From positions 156,763,523 to 156,827,522 of the forward strand of contig CM066730.1 of the NCBI GenBank assembly GCA_033961575.1: a DNA stretch of 64,000 nucleotides, given 5' to 3'. The translations under genes were made by a program, and so were the position numbers. The stretch comes from Aselliscus stoliczkanus. Taxonomy: Eukaryota; Chordata; Mammalia; Chiroptera; Hipposideridae. The notes below the pieces were generated by a model. That model was not told the origin of the DNA. It was given only the letters and a program-made list of their open reading frames with translations, and ran no database searches. Shown piece after piece: positions 31,841 to 41,910 of this stretch (positions within the stretch are counted from its first letter, which is position 1; every line of letters starts with the position of its first letter).

Positions 31841-31975
31841 ACCCTGGGCAGCTGAGAGTCTGGCATTGATTACCAGCCCCATAATTACCCTGCAGGCACT
31901 GGCAGGGATTTCAAGGCTGATTGACTTCAAATGAGAAATCCATGGGGATTTGCAGAGGGTAGGAGACACTTTGCT
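31841..31975. other. Candidate conserved non-coding element
   Basis: 'gcattgattaccagcccca', 'taattaccctgcaggcactg', 'ggctgattgacttcaaatga'. Repeat-free, with several ATTA/TGATTG homeodomain-type cores. Confidence 0.35.
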
Positions 31976-32133
31976 GGGGGCCGGGGCCAGGAGGAAGCCA
32001 CCCTCACCTGCCTGGGCCTCTGTGTCTAGAATCACAGCTTTGGCAAAGAAGCATCTACCTGCTGGGTCGATACCTGGAGGCTTTACCTGGAGCCTGTGGG
32101 ATCTAGCCACTCCAAGCTCCCTGCCCCGAGGCA

Positions 32134-32218
32134 CCTCAACCCTTTATCCCTCTGCCTCCCAGCTAGTGTGGAGTTCCCCACACACTGGAAGCTAAGGGGG
32201 CCTGTATTAGTCAGCTGG
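32134..32218 (+). repeat. Local direct repeat, copy 2 (short)
   Basis: Shares 'ccctctgcctcccagctag', 'ccccacacactggaagct' and 'cctgtattagtcag' with the copies at 30868 and 33234. Only the central 85 bp is present. Confidence 0.8.
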
Positions 32219-32389
32219 ACGGTCAGGATAAAGGCTTGGAGGGATGAAAGGCAGTTCAGTAAGGCCACTCAAAGCATTAAAAGAAACTGTTCCTGGGACC
32301 AAGGGAATTCAGAAGTGAGGCCCACTGGAAATGCCTTCTGCAGTGAGACACATAAGTACACATCTTCTGATCCCACAAATATTTACAGG

Positions 32390-32690
32390 CCCATGAGTTT
32401 ACTGCAGACACTTGCACACACACATTTACACTTGTGAACACTCTCTTACTTATCTCCTTGCACTCACAAGCTCAGAGACAAAAACAAACACACAAAGGTC
32501 ATCACGTGAGTCCTGTCTCACACACACACACACACACACACCCCCTTTCCCCATCCTAACACATGCACACTAACACACTTTACATCATCAGACACTCACA
32601 TCCTTGAACACATGTACTCTCCCACATCTTCAAATACATACTCAGAAGCCAAATACCCAGAGAAAAGAGAGACATCAGCTACACACTCAT
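32390..32690. repeat. CA-rich tract with (CA)n core
   Basis: Loose ACAC/CACT words with a pure (CA)n at about 32518-32541. Confidence 0.75.
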
Positions 32691-32754
32691 AGGCTCCTTG
32701 AGAAATTGTGGAAAGAGGTGATCCTCTTGTTCTTTGCTCCCTCTCCCCACTTGC

Positions 32755-32910
32755 AGAGGGGATTTCATTTAGAAGTTGCCCGAGCTCAAGTTTTCAGATT
32801 ACAGTCTAGACCATATAGGTTTCCTAAAGATAAGGCTGAGAAATTGATTTCAATTACCAAAGTGGAGAGGCTGCACTTCTCAGGCTCCTGAGCGGAGCAT
32901 TAACCATGGA
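32755..32910. other. Candidate conserved non-coding element
   Basis: 'ttcctaaagataaggctgag' holds a GATA-type AGATAAGG, followed by 'gaaattgatttcaattacca'. Repeat-free and flanked by simple repeats. Confidence 0.35.
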
Positions 32911-32980
32911 GATGCGGGAGCTGGGAAAGAAGCACCCCTCATGGCAAGCCCACATGGGGCCCCAGCACATGCACTGGGAG

Positions 32981-32982
<2 letters not shown>

Positions 32983-33023
<41 letters not shown>
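32983..33023. repeat. (CA)n microsatellite, about 20 units
   Basis: Uninterrupted CACA run. Confidence 0.95.
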
Positions 33024-33026
<3 letters not shown>

Positions 33027-33233
33027 CACGCTCAGAATCTCACCCGCACCCAGTGTGGGCAAAGAGCCCAAGCCTAGGAGTCAGGAGGCTGGGGTTCAAG
33101 CTTCAGCTCTTCCATTATTTCCCTGTGAGGTCCTGGAGACCTGCCTTCCCCCTACTCGGCTTCTCTATTTGGACCACTTTCTGCTCCCAAGGGCTCAGCT
33201 CACTCCTGGCTAAGCACTCATCTCTGTGGAGGC

Positions 33234-33480
33234 TGTCAGCAACCCAGGAGACCTAAACAGGCACTCCAGGGCCTTAGAACCTAGTCGCTATGTCCCTCTG
33301 CCTCCCAGCTAGTGTGTATAGGTCCCCACACACTGGAAGCTGATGGGGCGTGTATTAGTCAGAGGAAGCAGCGTCAGCTGCTACAACAAGCAGGCGCTGA
33401 AGTTCAGTGCCTTGAAGGATGTTTTTTCTTATGCATACAAACTCCTAGGTGGGTATATTGGTTTTCTATTACTGCCATAA
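33234..33480 (+). repeat. Local direct repeat, copy 3
   Basis: The longest copy. Relative to copy 1 it has an insertion around 'agcgtcagctgctac' and 'gcaggcgctgaagttcagt'. It runs into an antisense LTR at about 33455, and the same LTR start is visible as a stub at the end of copy 1, which points to duplication after the LTR arrived. Confidence 0.85.
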
Positions 33481-34022
33481 AAAATTAACACAAAATTAGC
33501 CGCTTTTTAAGAATGCCGTTTGCTATTTCATCATAGGCGAGCTGTCCAAGCTGAGGTTTGACTGGGTCCTCTACTTAGGGTACCACAAGGCCAAAATCAA
33601 GGTGTTGACCAGCAGGGAGGGCTCTTTATCGGAAGGCTCTGGGAATAATTGCTTCCAAGATCATTCAGATTATAGGACTGAGGTCCCCATTCCCTTTCTT
33701 TGTTGTTTGCCAGGAGTCAGTTTCAATTTCTAGAGGCTTCCCACACTCCCTCGTTGCTGGCCTCTTCCATCCTCAAAGCCAGCAAGAGTACATCAAGTCT
33801 TTCTCACACTACAAATCTCTCTGCCTCTATCTTCTGCTTTCAAGGGCTCTTGTGATTACACTGGGTGTTAACTAGGTAATCTGGATAATATTCCTACCTA
33901 AGGTCATCTGATTATTAATCCTAATTATACCCGCAAAGTTCCTTTTGCCATGTAATTTAACATATTTATGGACATAACCTCAGGGGCAAAGATCATGGGG
34001 GCCAAAATTCTGCCTAACACAA
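33455..34022 (-). mobile_element. LTR, MLT1-like (ERVL-MaLR), antisense, near full length
   Basis: 'gttttctattactgccataa' start, 'ccaaaatcaaggtgttgacc', 'tcttgtgattacactgggtg', 'ccttttgccatgtaatttaa', end 'caaaattctgcctaacac'. Both termini are present. Confidence 0.75.
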
Positions 34023-34420
34023 TGACTGGTCACCTGGCTATCCTGCATGGCTCTTCTCCAGGGGTGACTCAGAGTTCCAGGCTCCTCTGTCATGCAACAC
34101 TGCCCTCAAGTTGTGTCTTCCATTGTTGCCACAGACGGGAAAGAAAGGGCTGGAGAATTTCATGAGATTGTTTTCAAGAGCCATCCTAGAAGTAACTTCT
34201 ATCAGTTCTGCCCACATCTCATTGGCTGGAACCAGTCACATGGCCCCAACCTGACTGAAAGGCAGGCTGGGAAACATACAGGAGCACATGGATGTTTTTG
34301 CACATGACAGCACACCATTGGTCTTCATCATAGGGCCCAAGCTCTAAGGATTCAAAAGGCAGGGGATTGGGAGGTAGAGAATAGCCCGCCATCTTGGTCC
34401 TTTACAAAGAGAAGCAGCAG
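34023..34420 (-). mobile_element. Diverged interspersed repeat, class uncertain
   Basis: 'ctcattggctggaaccagtc', 'acatggccccaacctgac' and a trailing 'gcccgccatcttggtcctt'. Resembles 8935-9300. Could be another LTR relative. Confidence 0.4.
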
Positions 34421-34955
34421 GAAACTGTCTCAGAGCCTCAGGCTGGGGTTCTCCTTCCCAGGGCCTTTCAGTGGGCTCTGAAAACTTATGCCAGTCTGCT
34501 CATGGGCTGAAGATCCCTGAGATGAGGGGAAGGAAGGCCAACCATGCACTGTCATTCTCTCCTGAAGCACGTGAGGGGCTCTTCTTTCTGTAAGCATTTA
34601 CAATCATAGAGGATTTAGAGCCAAGGAGGCTTTCTGTCCCTGAAAGAATACACTGAAATGGTAGGAACTCAGGCCCAGGAAGGGTGTTTTTCAGGCAGAG
34701 TTCTTGCTGCTTACCAACCCCCTCCCCACTGCCTGTGGCCAGGGCCCGCCCTGCTTAGAATGGGATGAGCATTTCAGTTTAGGGCAAGCTCTAGCTCAGG
34801 CCCAGACAGCGGGGTCCCCTAGAGTCTTTCTCCTCTTCAACATCTCCTCTGCTTCCTAAGCAGAACACTGGGGTCCCGGGACTCTGCCCACTGCCCTGGG
34901 GCGGGGGGGTGATGGGGGAGGCAGGGGGGAGTGAGAAGCCAGGGAAGACGCAGTG
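34421..34955. other. Unique non-coding stretch
   Basis: No recognisable feature except a G-rich run near 34900-34930 ('ggggcgggggggtgatgggg'). Confidence 0.45.
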
Positions 34956-35235
34956 TTCCCTTTCCGCTCCTGTGCGCCTTAATTAAGTGTTTTCATTTCC
35001 CTCCTTCCTCTCCTCACAGGCCTGGCTGAGATAAGGCATTGATCCCCTCCCAGGGGAGGAGGAAGCCGGTGGGGAGGGGTGGGGGGAGACCTGCAGTTCT
35101 CTCTTTGTGGGACAAGACGAATGGCTTATGAGCAAGCCCTTCATTGTGTAGTTTGTAACTTGGGAAAGTTCAAAGAGAAAAGAAAAGAGGTCTGAATTGG
35201 AGGCTGCCTGAGGGTCCATTTCTCCCCTCAAGGGG
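34956..35235. other. Candidate conserved non-coding element
   Basis: 'ccttaattaagtgttttcat' and 'ggctgagataaggcattgat' (GATA-type AGATAAGG), then 'ccctcccaggggaggagg', which is close to a palindrome. Repeat-free. Confidence 0.35.
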
Positions 35236-35394
35236 GGTTCTGCTCAACATCCCTGACAGAGAAGCCCAGCCCCGATCAGCCCAACCCAGCCCAGAACCAC
35301 CAAAGGGAGAGTTCGGACTCAGGAATGTTCTCGAAGGAGATGTCTCACGTAGCCAGAATGATGCTCTGGGTTACCTAATACAGTCAAAGAGAAG

Positions 35395-35525
35395 GTTCTG
35401 AGCTGGGAGTCCAGAAACCCGGGTTTAGGTACCAGCTCTGCTGCTGGCTGGCGGAATGACTGTGATCAAGTCTCCGCTTCTCTGGGCCTCAGTTTCCCTT
35501 CTCATCAAATGAGAGGGCTGACCTG
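35395..35525 (+). mobile_element. MIR SINE
   Basis: 'gggagtccagaaacccgggt', 'ctctgctgctggctggcgga', 'ctgggcctcagtttcccttc'. Confidence 0.75.
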
Positions 35526-35629
35526 CCTCCATGCATTTGAGTTATGTGCTAGGACTGTGTGGCAGGGAGGCGTAAAAGGAGAAGCCAGAGCCCCAGGTTC
35601 TTCAAGGCCCCTGTAGGTCTCCTTTGTGT

Positions 35630-35785
35630 ATCGGGATTCCGTGTAAGCTCTGTGACATTAGGCACATCACTTAACCTCCTTGTCTCCATTGCTTCAGCTG
35701 CAACATGGGCATAAGGATAGAACTGCAGGATTGTCTGGTACTAATGCAGTGCTCAGCACATAGTAAGAGCTCCATCCTTATGCTT
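35630..35785 (+). mobile_element. MIR SINE fragment
   Basis: 'ggcacatcacttaacctcct', 'atgcagtgctcagcacatag', 'taagagctcc'. Confidence 0.75.
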
Positions 35786-35789
35786 TTTT

Positions 35790-36260
35790 TTTTAAGTTTC
35801 TTGCTTTGAAAAAAGAAAAGATTTGATTCGATCTCACAAAAAACCTAAGTCAGGTTATTGTCCCCATGTTAAAGGTGAGGCGACTTAGCTTAGAACAGTT
35901 CATTGTCTGGACAACAGACACACAGGTGCCCTCAACAGCCCTGGACTGAGACCCCCGGGTCCTTCCCCTTCCAGGGTCCAGAAGGGCGAGGTGGCAGTCT
36001 CTCATAGACAGGCTCCCCCACCCAGCGAGGGGGGAGGCGCTTCCCAGAAGTGTATGGCAGCCCCTCAGAAGCGTGGTCTCTTCTTGACCATTTCTTGAGA
36101 GAAGGGAGGACAGGTGCCTTGTCCATTCCTAGTCACCATCCACACCCTGGGAGCAAAGGCGACAAAAGCAGCATCCGAGTCCCTGGTCAGTTTCAAAAAA
36201 CTAGAGTCCAAAGCTCCAGGTTTACTTCCCCAAATGCAGATGTTGAGACTCAAGACAAAA
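35790..36260. other. Unique stretch with a MIR-like piece
   Basis: 35835-35900 ('aggttattgtccccatgtta', 'gtgaggcgacttagcttag') resembles antisense MIR. No gene seen. Confidence 0.4.
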
Positions 36261-36264
36261 GTTT

Positions 36265-36350
36265 ACTGCAGGGGTTTTCAACTGGGTGCCACAGAACCTA
36301 AGGGTTGATCCTCAAAAGGAGTTTTCACCAGAGTCCAGGATGTCACTAAA
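36265..36350 (+). mobile_element. Possible hAT (MER20-like) fragment
   Basis: Opens 'gcaggggttttcaactgggt', like a hAT terminal repeat. The rest is too short to assign. Confidence 0.35.
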
Positions 36351-36689
36351 CTAGGCTCCTGCCCCCATCTTTTTCCCCCTGACCAGAACATCCCTACTCT
36401 GTCTGCTTTATGTTGGGGTTTCCACATGAGATTTCACTTTATGGTAGACTCGAGCTTTTTGAGAGTCTGAAAATCTCCATTGAGTGGGAAAAGCATGGAG
36501 CCGGGAGCCAGAAAGCCTGGGCCCATCCCTTCCTCTGTGTGCAGCGGACTGGGCGAGACAGTTTGTGTCCGAGGGGCATTTCGCCCTGTGGGTCTAGTCC
36601 ATCTTGACTTCCTCGGCTGTTCTGCAGGACAGTGTGAGGGCAGATGGGAGGGGAGCGGTGTCCCCAGCAATCCTCACTGCCTGTCATGC

Positions 36690-37060
36690 TGAAGCCACCA
36701 GAGGACTAATAAACCCAGGGGTTGTTTTCATCCTCATATCACTCTGGAAATATTGATACTGGCGTGCCAAACAGAAAAACAATTCTTCTCTCCTTATGGC
36801 AGGAGGAGGACAAGGAAAATGAGCCTGCTCATTAGCAAGGCCGCCGGAGATGTCTCCCCTTCACTCGGCTGTTCTCCAGAATGTTTGGAGACTCAGGGTA
36901 AAACACAGATGAGAGAGAGTCATCTGTTTGCATTTAATTTGAGGCTGAAGTTCCCAGCTCTTGACAATGGAGAGCTGCATTCCAATATATAGGACGAGGA
37001 TGGGGGTAGTGGAGGAGTGATTACTGCTTGTGGGATGCAGCAATTATAAATCAAGGGCTT
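36690..37060. other. Candidate conserved non-coding element
   Basis: Long repeat-free run with 'tggaaatattgatactggcg', 'gtcatctgtttgcatttaat', 'cattccaatatataggacga', 'gcagcaattataaatcaagg'. E-box, octamer-like and ATTA cores are dense. A SINE sits at its end. Confidence 0.4.
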
Positions 37061-37064
37061 CTCA

Positions 37065-37480
37065 GACCGGCAGAGTGGTTCAGTTGGTTAAGAGCATGAG
37101 CTCTGAGCAACAGGGACACCGGTTCGATTCCCACATGCGCCAGTGAGTTACGCCCAAGCTAAGCTGCCACTGAGCTGCCAACAGGCGGCAGGATGGCTCA
37201 GCTGGTGAGAGCACGTGCACCTAACAACAAGGTTGCCAGTTCTACCTCTACATGGGATGGTGGGCTATGCCCACCCACAACTAAAATTGAACACATCTTG
37301 GGCTGAGCGGTCACAAGTTGCGATGGCAGCCAGATGGAGACTGGACTTGGAGCTGAGCTAGCTGCACCCTCCACAACTAATATTGAAAAACAACAACTTG
37401 TCTGTTCCCCTTCCCCAATTCCTCAACATTGTTCCCCTCCCCCAACTCCCCCAAAAAATCTAAAAAATGAATAAATAAAT
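37065..37480 (+). mobile_element. tRNA-derived SINE, type C (composite, about 415 bp)
   Basis: Head 'gaccggcagagtggttcagt' with 'ggttcgattcccacatgcgc', then a second tRNA-like unit 'ggatggctcagctggtgaga' with 'caaggttgccagttctacc', body 'cacaactaatattgaaaaac' and tail 'ctgttccccttccccaattc' plus an A-rich end. The flanks share aagggctt. The dimeric tRNA-like layout and tail resemble Rhin-type SINEs of rhinolophoid bats as I remember them. Confidence 0.85.
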
Positions 37481-37654
37481 AAAGGGCTTCTTGGTAATGT
37501 TTGTACCCCTTCACTGCTTCCCTGGTGATTAAATCATCAGAAGTCAGGGCAGGTTAACTGATTTAAAGGGGCATTGGTAAGAATTGGCACTTTTTAGACC
37601 TCCAGAGAAATCTAGCTCCATCACTAATAGAGCGCAATGGTTGCCCTTTATCAG

Positions 37655-37890
37655 TTGCCTGCTGTACACTAAACCTTGAGATCAGAGCATTAGAAACTTT
37701 ATCTCAATAAATCCCCCCCTCTCCCCAACAGCTCTGAGGCAAAATAAGGAGACTGAAATCTCCATTTGACAGCTGTGGAAACTGAGGTTCAGAGAAGATT
37801 AATAATGTGCTCAAAGTTACAAAACTTGAGCCAGATTCTAACCAGATCTGTCTCACTCCAGATTCCAGAGCCTACGCTCTTAGCATTCTC
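37655..37890 (-). mobile_element. MIR SINE
   Basis: 'tttgacagctgtggaaactg', 'aggttcagagaagattaata', 'cttgagccagattctaacca'. Confidence 0.75.
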
Positions 37891-37918
37891 CTGTTGCCTC
37901 CCAAGTTCCAAAGTCCAT

Positions 37919-37957
37919 AGATGATGATGATGATGATGATGACAACGACGATGATGA
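37919..37957. repeat. (GAT)n microsatellite
   Basis: 'gatgatgatgatgatgatga' followed by GAC-interrupted units. Confidence 0.95.
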
Positions 37958-37959
37958 TA

Positions 37960-38150
37960 AATTGTTATTTACTGAGTACTTGCTGTGTGCCAGGCACACT
38001 GCCCTAAGTGTTTTCAGTTATCTCATTTATCCAACCATCTTTGGGGTAAGTGCTACTATCCCATTTTACAGATGACAAAACTGAAGCACAAAGAAATTAA
38101 CTCAGCTACCCAAGGTCACACACCTAGTTAAGAATGGAGCCAGGGTTCAA
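37960..38150 (-). mobile_element. MIR SINE
   Basis: 'actgagtacttgctgtgtgc', 'cccattttacagatgacaaa', 'aaggtcacacacctagttaa'. Nearly full length. Confidence 0.88.
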
Positions 38151-38235
38151 TATCCTAGTTTACTCATATAGACTGTTTCCTGTCAGTCTGATGGCTACGA
38201 GGTGGGAAAGGGCTGAGCTGGGACCCATGATCAGC

Positions 38236-38285
38236 TGGACACGGCTGGCACTGCACGTCCTGGACACGGCTGGCACTACACGTCC
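38236..38285 (+). repeat. Tandem pair of 25-bp units
   Basis: tggacacggctggcact(g/a)cacgtcc occurs twice back to back with one difference. Each unit holds two CpGs, unusual for the neighbourhood, so it may be a recent duplication. Confidence 0.95.
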
Positions 38286-38868
38286 TGTTGTTGACTCTCT
38301 TAGTGATAGACAGGAGGCAAAACTGCCCTCTTACACATATAAAGAGGAGCTAAAAAAAGTTTTCACAGAAGCACCAAGATACAACACATGCTGCCTTCCC
38401 AAGTGAGAGGCCTGACCAAGACTTGATCCTGGGGTCTAAACCTCCCTCCCCCGCCCCTGGGAACTGTAAGGGGCCAGGCTGGCAGAGACAAAGCAGCTTC
38501 CTTGGGGGTGGCCTGCACATCCAGAGCCTGTGGGGCCAAAGGTTGTGCATGCGCTTACTGCAGAGCCAACAAAGAGAGAAGACCTTGGGGCCACATTAAG
38601 TCCTGCCAGAAAGAGCAGAGACGCAACAGCAAAATCCATGTGGAGAGGACAGATACAGTCCGGGGAGCCGAGGAGAATCAGAAGATGTACACCAGCCAGC
38701 ACCTAAGACTGCCGAGCCTGATTTAGGCCACAGCAAGAAAGGCATTTTACTCCCCCCCTTCCCCCCCAATCTGCTTCCCCAGCCCTGGAGGGGGCAGTTA
38801 GAGCAGCCACATCTCCTGTCCTCTACAACCTGTAAGCTATTCTGTCTCAGGGAGGGGAAAGATTCGAC
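38286..38868. other. Unique non-coding stretch
   Basis: No repeat recognised. Frames near 38436-38877 on the minus strand have no domain. Confidence 0.4.
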
Positions 38869-39640
38869 ATTTGACATTGAATCGAATTTGAATGGGAATT
38901 ATTATCTGGGACTATACATTCTAATTGTTTTAATTGAAACCCACTTTATGCCTGAAAGTGACTTTTTTTTTTTTAAAGATTTTATTGGGGAATTGGCAGA
39001 GGGGAACAGCGTTGGGGAATCGGGGAAGGGGAACAGACAAGTTGCTGTCTTTTTGTTCTTCAGTCCAGTTGCGGAGGATGTTGCTTCACTGGCCCATGTT
39101 GGTATCGTCATTGCGCTCTTCCCGGATGAGGCAGATCGGTCGCCGGTCTCTGGATGTCGCTCACCGCGACTATTGGCAGTTCACGCTTGGCTGTCAGCTG
39201 CTCACGCTGGCTGCGGGCCACTCACTGTAGCCCATGGCAGCCCACGGCAGCCCACAGCAGCAGGGGCTGCAGCCTACTCCGTCACCAGGCCTCGCACAGC
39301 CCAGCTCCAGGTGGAGCTGTTGTTAGCTGTAGAGGGCAGTGTCACTGGCCCTCATGTGGGATCCGAACCGGGGCCGCTGGCATCCCAAAACCAACGCTTA
39401 ACCAATGCACCACTCGGCCGGCCCTGAAAGTGACTTTTTAAAATGGACATGTTACCTAAAAGTGAGCCAATGAGCCATGGGGAGGATATCTAAAAGGAGA
39501 ATGGGCGACACAAATAAGGTTGCGTTTTGTTGACATCCCATAAATTGCAATTTGCAATTTTTCAATGTACTGGTTATACCTGCCAAACCCAGGATTCTGA
39601 GGGACAAGGCCTCCAAAAATACAGAAAATGAGATTCTAAG
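38869..39640. other. Candidate conserved non-coding element split by a SINE
   Basis: Left part: 'acattgaatcgaatttgaat', 'gggaattattatctgggact', 'ctaattgttttaattgaaac'. Right part after the SINE: 'aggttgcgttttgttgacat' and 'ataaattgcaatttgcaatt'. Both flanks are repeat-free and AT-balanced, and join across the SINE target-site duplication. Confidence 0.4.
38967..39423 (-). mobile_element. tRNA-derived SINE, type A long form, antisense (about 455 bp)
   Basis: T-run, 'aaagattttattggggaatt', 'ttgctgtctttttgttcttc', then the body, ending 'accactcggccggcc'. Target-site duplication ctgaaagtgactttt at both edges. With 5743-6170 it defines the full-length type A. A 179-codon frame through it is an antisense reading of the SINE. 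Confidence 0.92.
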
Positions 39641-40550
39641 TCCAGCCCAGAGCAAACTAAGGGCAGCATTCATCTGCTCATGGAACCATGCAGATGAGAC
39701 AGACGGGCCTGAGCCCTGAGAGGTGTGTTAGGAGCAGTAACTGCGTGACTTCCACCCATGTCAAGAGCAACACTGTCAGGGGCCCAGGGAGCCTACACAT
39801 TCCCAGCCACCACCTCTCTCTTTCCTGGAGATTGCTTATACTCCTCACAAGCCACAGGAGGCTGAGACAAAAGAACTTTGGAATTTATATGAAGCCTGAA
39901 CTGAGCCTTTTTCTGCAGGCAACTGTAAATCTTGAAAATGTTTATGCAAGAAGGTGGCCTAGGACTTCAGGTGCCCAAGACCCTGGGGGTCAAGAGAGCT
40001 GGAGAGAAGGCCTTGGGCTCTCAGGGGGAATGGCTGCTGGTTGCTTCTGGGCCACACCCACCCACTCATCCTCTGACCCCAGGTTAGGAGCGTTTGTAAC
40101 TCCCCACAGCCAGGAACCTCCCAGGACCCAGGAACAGGAGATAGGGCTGCCGAGGACCCCAAACATGGTATTCCTGACACAGCTGCACTTGCTGCCTCCA
40201 GCCCCTGCGGCATCCCGGCCCAGAGCAGGAGAGCCATCGCCTTGATTGAGCATCTCCCCAAATTCCTGAGACACAGGTCTGGGCCTTGGGGCAGGTGGGG
40301 TGGCCTGCCATCCAGGCAGGGGTGAACCAGGAGCGGGGAAGGTGGCATATCTCAGAGTGCATATCCCTTGAGACTCCACGGGTGAGCCTGGCATCTCCCA
40401 CATAGGCCTGTTCACAAGGAAGAACAGAGAGCATTCCCTGTGGGCAGGAGCTCCAGCTACCTCCCAGCCACCCAGCTGTAGCCCAGGTCTCAGCGTCAGC
40501 ACAAGCTCCAGGTTGGAGCCGCCACTCATTTCAACGCCAGCTCCTGTTCT
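39641..40550. other. Unique, GC-rich non-coding stretch
   Basis: Carries long overlapping frames on both strands (185 codons plus at 39688-40245; 198 codons minus at 39990-40586). The minus frame begins inside a MIR. Neither has a domain, signal peptide or repeat structure, so I treat both as chance in CpG-poor GC-rich DNA. Confidence 0.45.
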
Positions 40551-40725
40551 AGAACTCAGCTCTGGAGCCAGGCTGCCTGGGTTCAAATCTCTGATCTACT
40601 ACTTAGTAGCCCTCGGACCTTATGCAAGTTACTGAACCTCTCTGCTGTCACCTTCTTCTTCTGTCAAATAGGTGTGATAAGAGAACCTACCTGATACATC
40701 ATGGGTAGTAAGGCTGAGTTAACAG
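40550..40725 (+). mobile_element. MIR SINE
   Basis: 'ggctgcctgggttcaaatct', 'atgcaagttactgaacctct', 'tctgtcaaataggtgtgata'. Confidence 0.85.
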
Positions 40726-40834
40726 AACGAACAATGGCTCACTAGCTCACGCTTGCTCTTAAACTGTTTGTCCCCAGCCCTAATGCTGACTCCAGCCCTC
40801 GCCTATTTTGCTGGCTTCCTGGGCTCAGAGGGCT

Positions 40835-40990
40835 GATTTAGTGCACTCGCCTCCCTCTCTCTCTCCAGGGTGGATTGGTTTGAATGCAATCTGTAATCTC
40901 CTGAAAGGCCCCGAAGGGACCCATTGGCTCCTTTTAAGGAGCATTAACTCAAACCGTAACCAGCTCTCCACACCAGCAGGAGGCCAGGTC
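40835..40990. other. Candidate conserved non-coding element
   Basis: 'ggattggtttgaatgcaatc', 'tgtaatctcctgaaaggccc', 'tccttttaaggagcattaac' (ccttttaagg, an SRF/CArG-like palindrome). Repeat-free. Confidence 0.4.
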
Positions 40991-41636
40991 CTTGGGGAGT
41001 CCTCCTGACTGCTGTAGAGAAGGTGGCAGCCCCTTTTCCAGCTTGAAAGTGGGAATCGCATAACAGCGACCCCCAACCCAGCTCCATGCATGCCCAAGAG
41101 CCCACTACCCTTCAGAGACCCCCGCCCTGCTGCCAACTGCATCAACCTTGCAGGGCTGGTTTCCCAGGAAGGGAAGGTAGCAGGGCCACTTGGGCAGGTA
41201 GCACATTATGGCCCAAAGCCTCCTTCCTTCCTGTGGTTGAAAGCAGCCCTCTACCTCCCAGGAAACAGATTCCCTATGGGTTTGACCACAAACCCTTGAC
41301 CCCTGCCCAGAAGCCCCTGCTCCCCTGTCCTCCTCCCCGGGTGGAAATGAGGAGTCCCCTCATGTCCCTGGCTGCTTCTCTATGTCCAGCTCCCTGGGCC
41401 AGTCACAGGGCTCAGGCATCAGAGCAGTGGGAACCCCTCTCATGGGCTCCTCCCTCACCGAGACCAGAGGTCGTGGGAGTAAAACAGCAGCAAACATTGG
41501 GGTACAGTCCCCATCTATGAAGTCCTGACTGAGCCTTATGGGATTTTTACAGCCTTAGCATCACTGATTCCTCAAACCTCCCCATGCAGTGTGCACGATC
41601 GCATCACCATAAAAACAATGAGAACGCGGGCCAGCC
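40991..41636. other. Unique non-coding stretch
   Basis: A plus-strand frame of 144 codons (41086-41520) is Pro/Ser/Leu-rich without any domain. Nothing else. Confidence 0.4.
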
Positions 41637-41736
41637 AAGTGGTGCGGTGGTTAAGAGCTGGCTTGGGACGCCAGTGGCCTGGGTTCGGATCCCACATATG
41701 AGGGCCAGTGACACTGCCCTTAAAAACAAAAAAAAA
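41637..41736 (+). mobile_element. tRNA-derived SINE, type A (short)
   Basis: 'gggccagccaagtggtgcgg', 'ctggcttgggacgccag', 'gacactgccctt', A-tail. Flanked by aatgagaac. Confidence 0.9.
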
Positions 41737-41779
41737 AATGAGAACACTAAAGCTGAGGCTAAGGAACAAATTCCTATGT

Positions 41780-41910
41780 AAACTCCATGAAGGCAGACAT
41801 GTCTCAGTTTAACTCACTCCTGTATCCCCAGGGCCCCAAACCATTCCTAGCAACGAGAAATGCTCAGCATTTCTTTCTTGTATGAATGAATGAAGAAGCA
41901 AATAAATAAT
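41780..41910 (+). mobile_element. L2 LINE 3' fragment
   Basis: 'aactccatgaaggcagacat', 'actcctgtatccccagggcc', then TGAATGAATG-type end. Confidence 0.75.

Noticed and set aside
30868..33480. CRISPR-like array from three spaced repeats
   Set aside because: The copies are long, diverged, unevenly spaced and in mammalian DNA.
38888..39427. 179-codon plus-strand open frame
   Set aside because: It is an antisense reading of a full-length tRNA-derived SINE with its target-site duplications.
39688..40586. Overlapping 185- and 198-codon frames on opposite strands
   Set aside because: No domain or signal, composition typical of GC-rich DNA, and the minus frame begins inside a MIR SINE.
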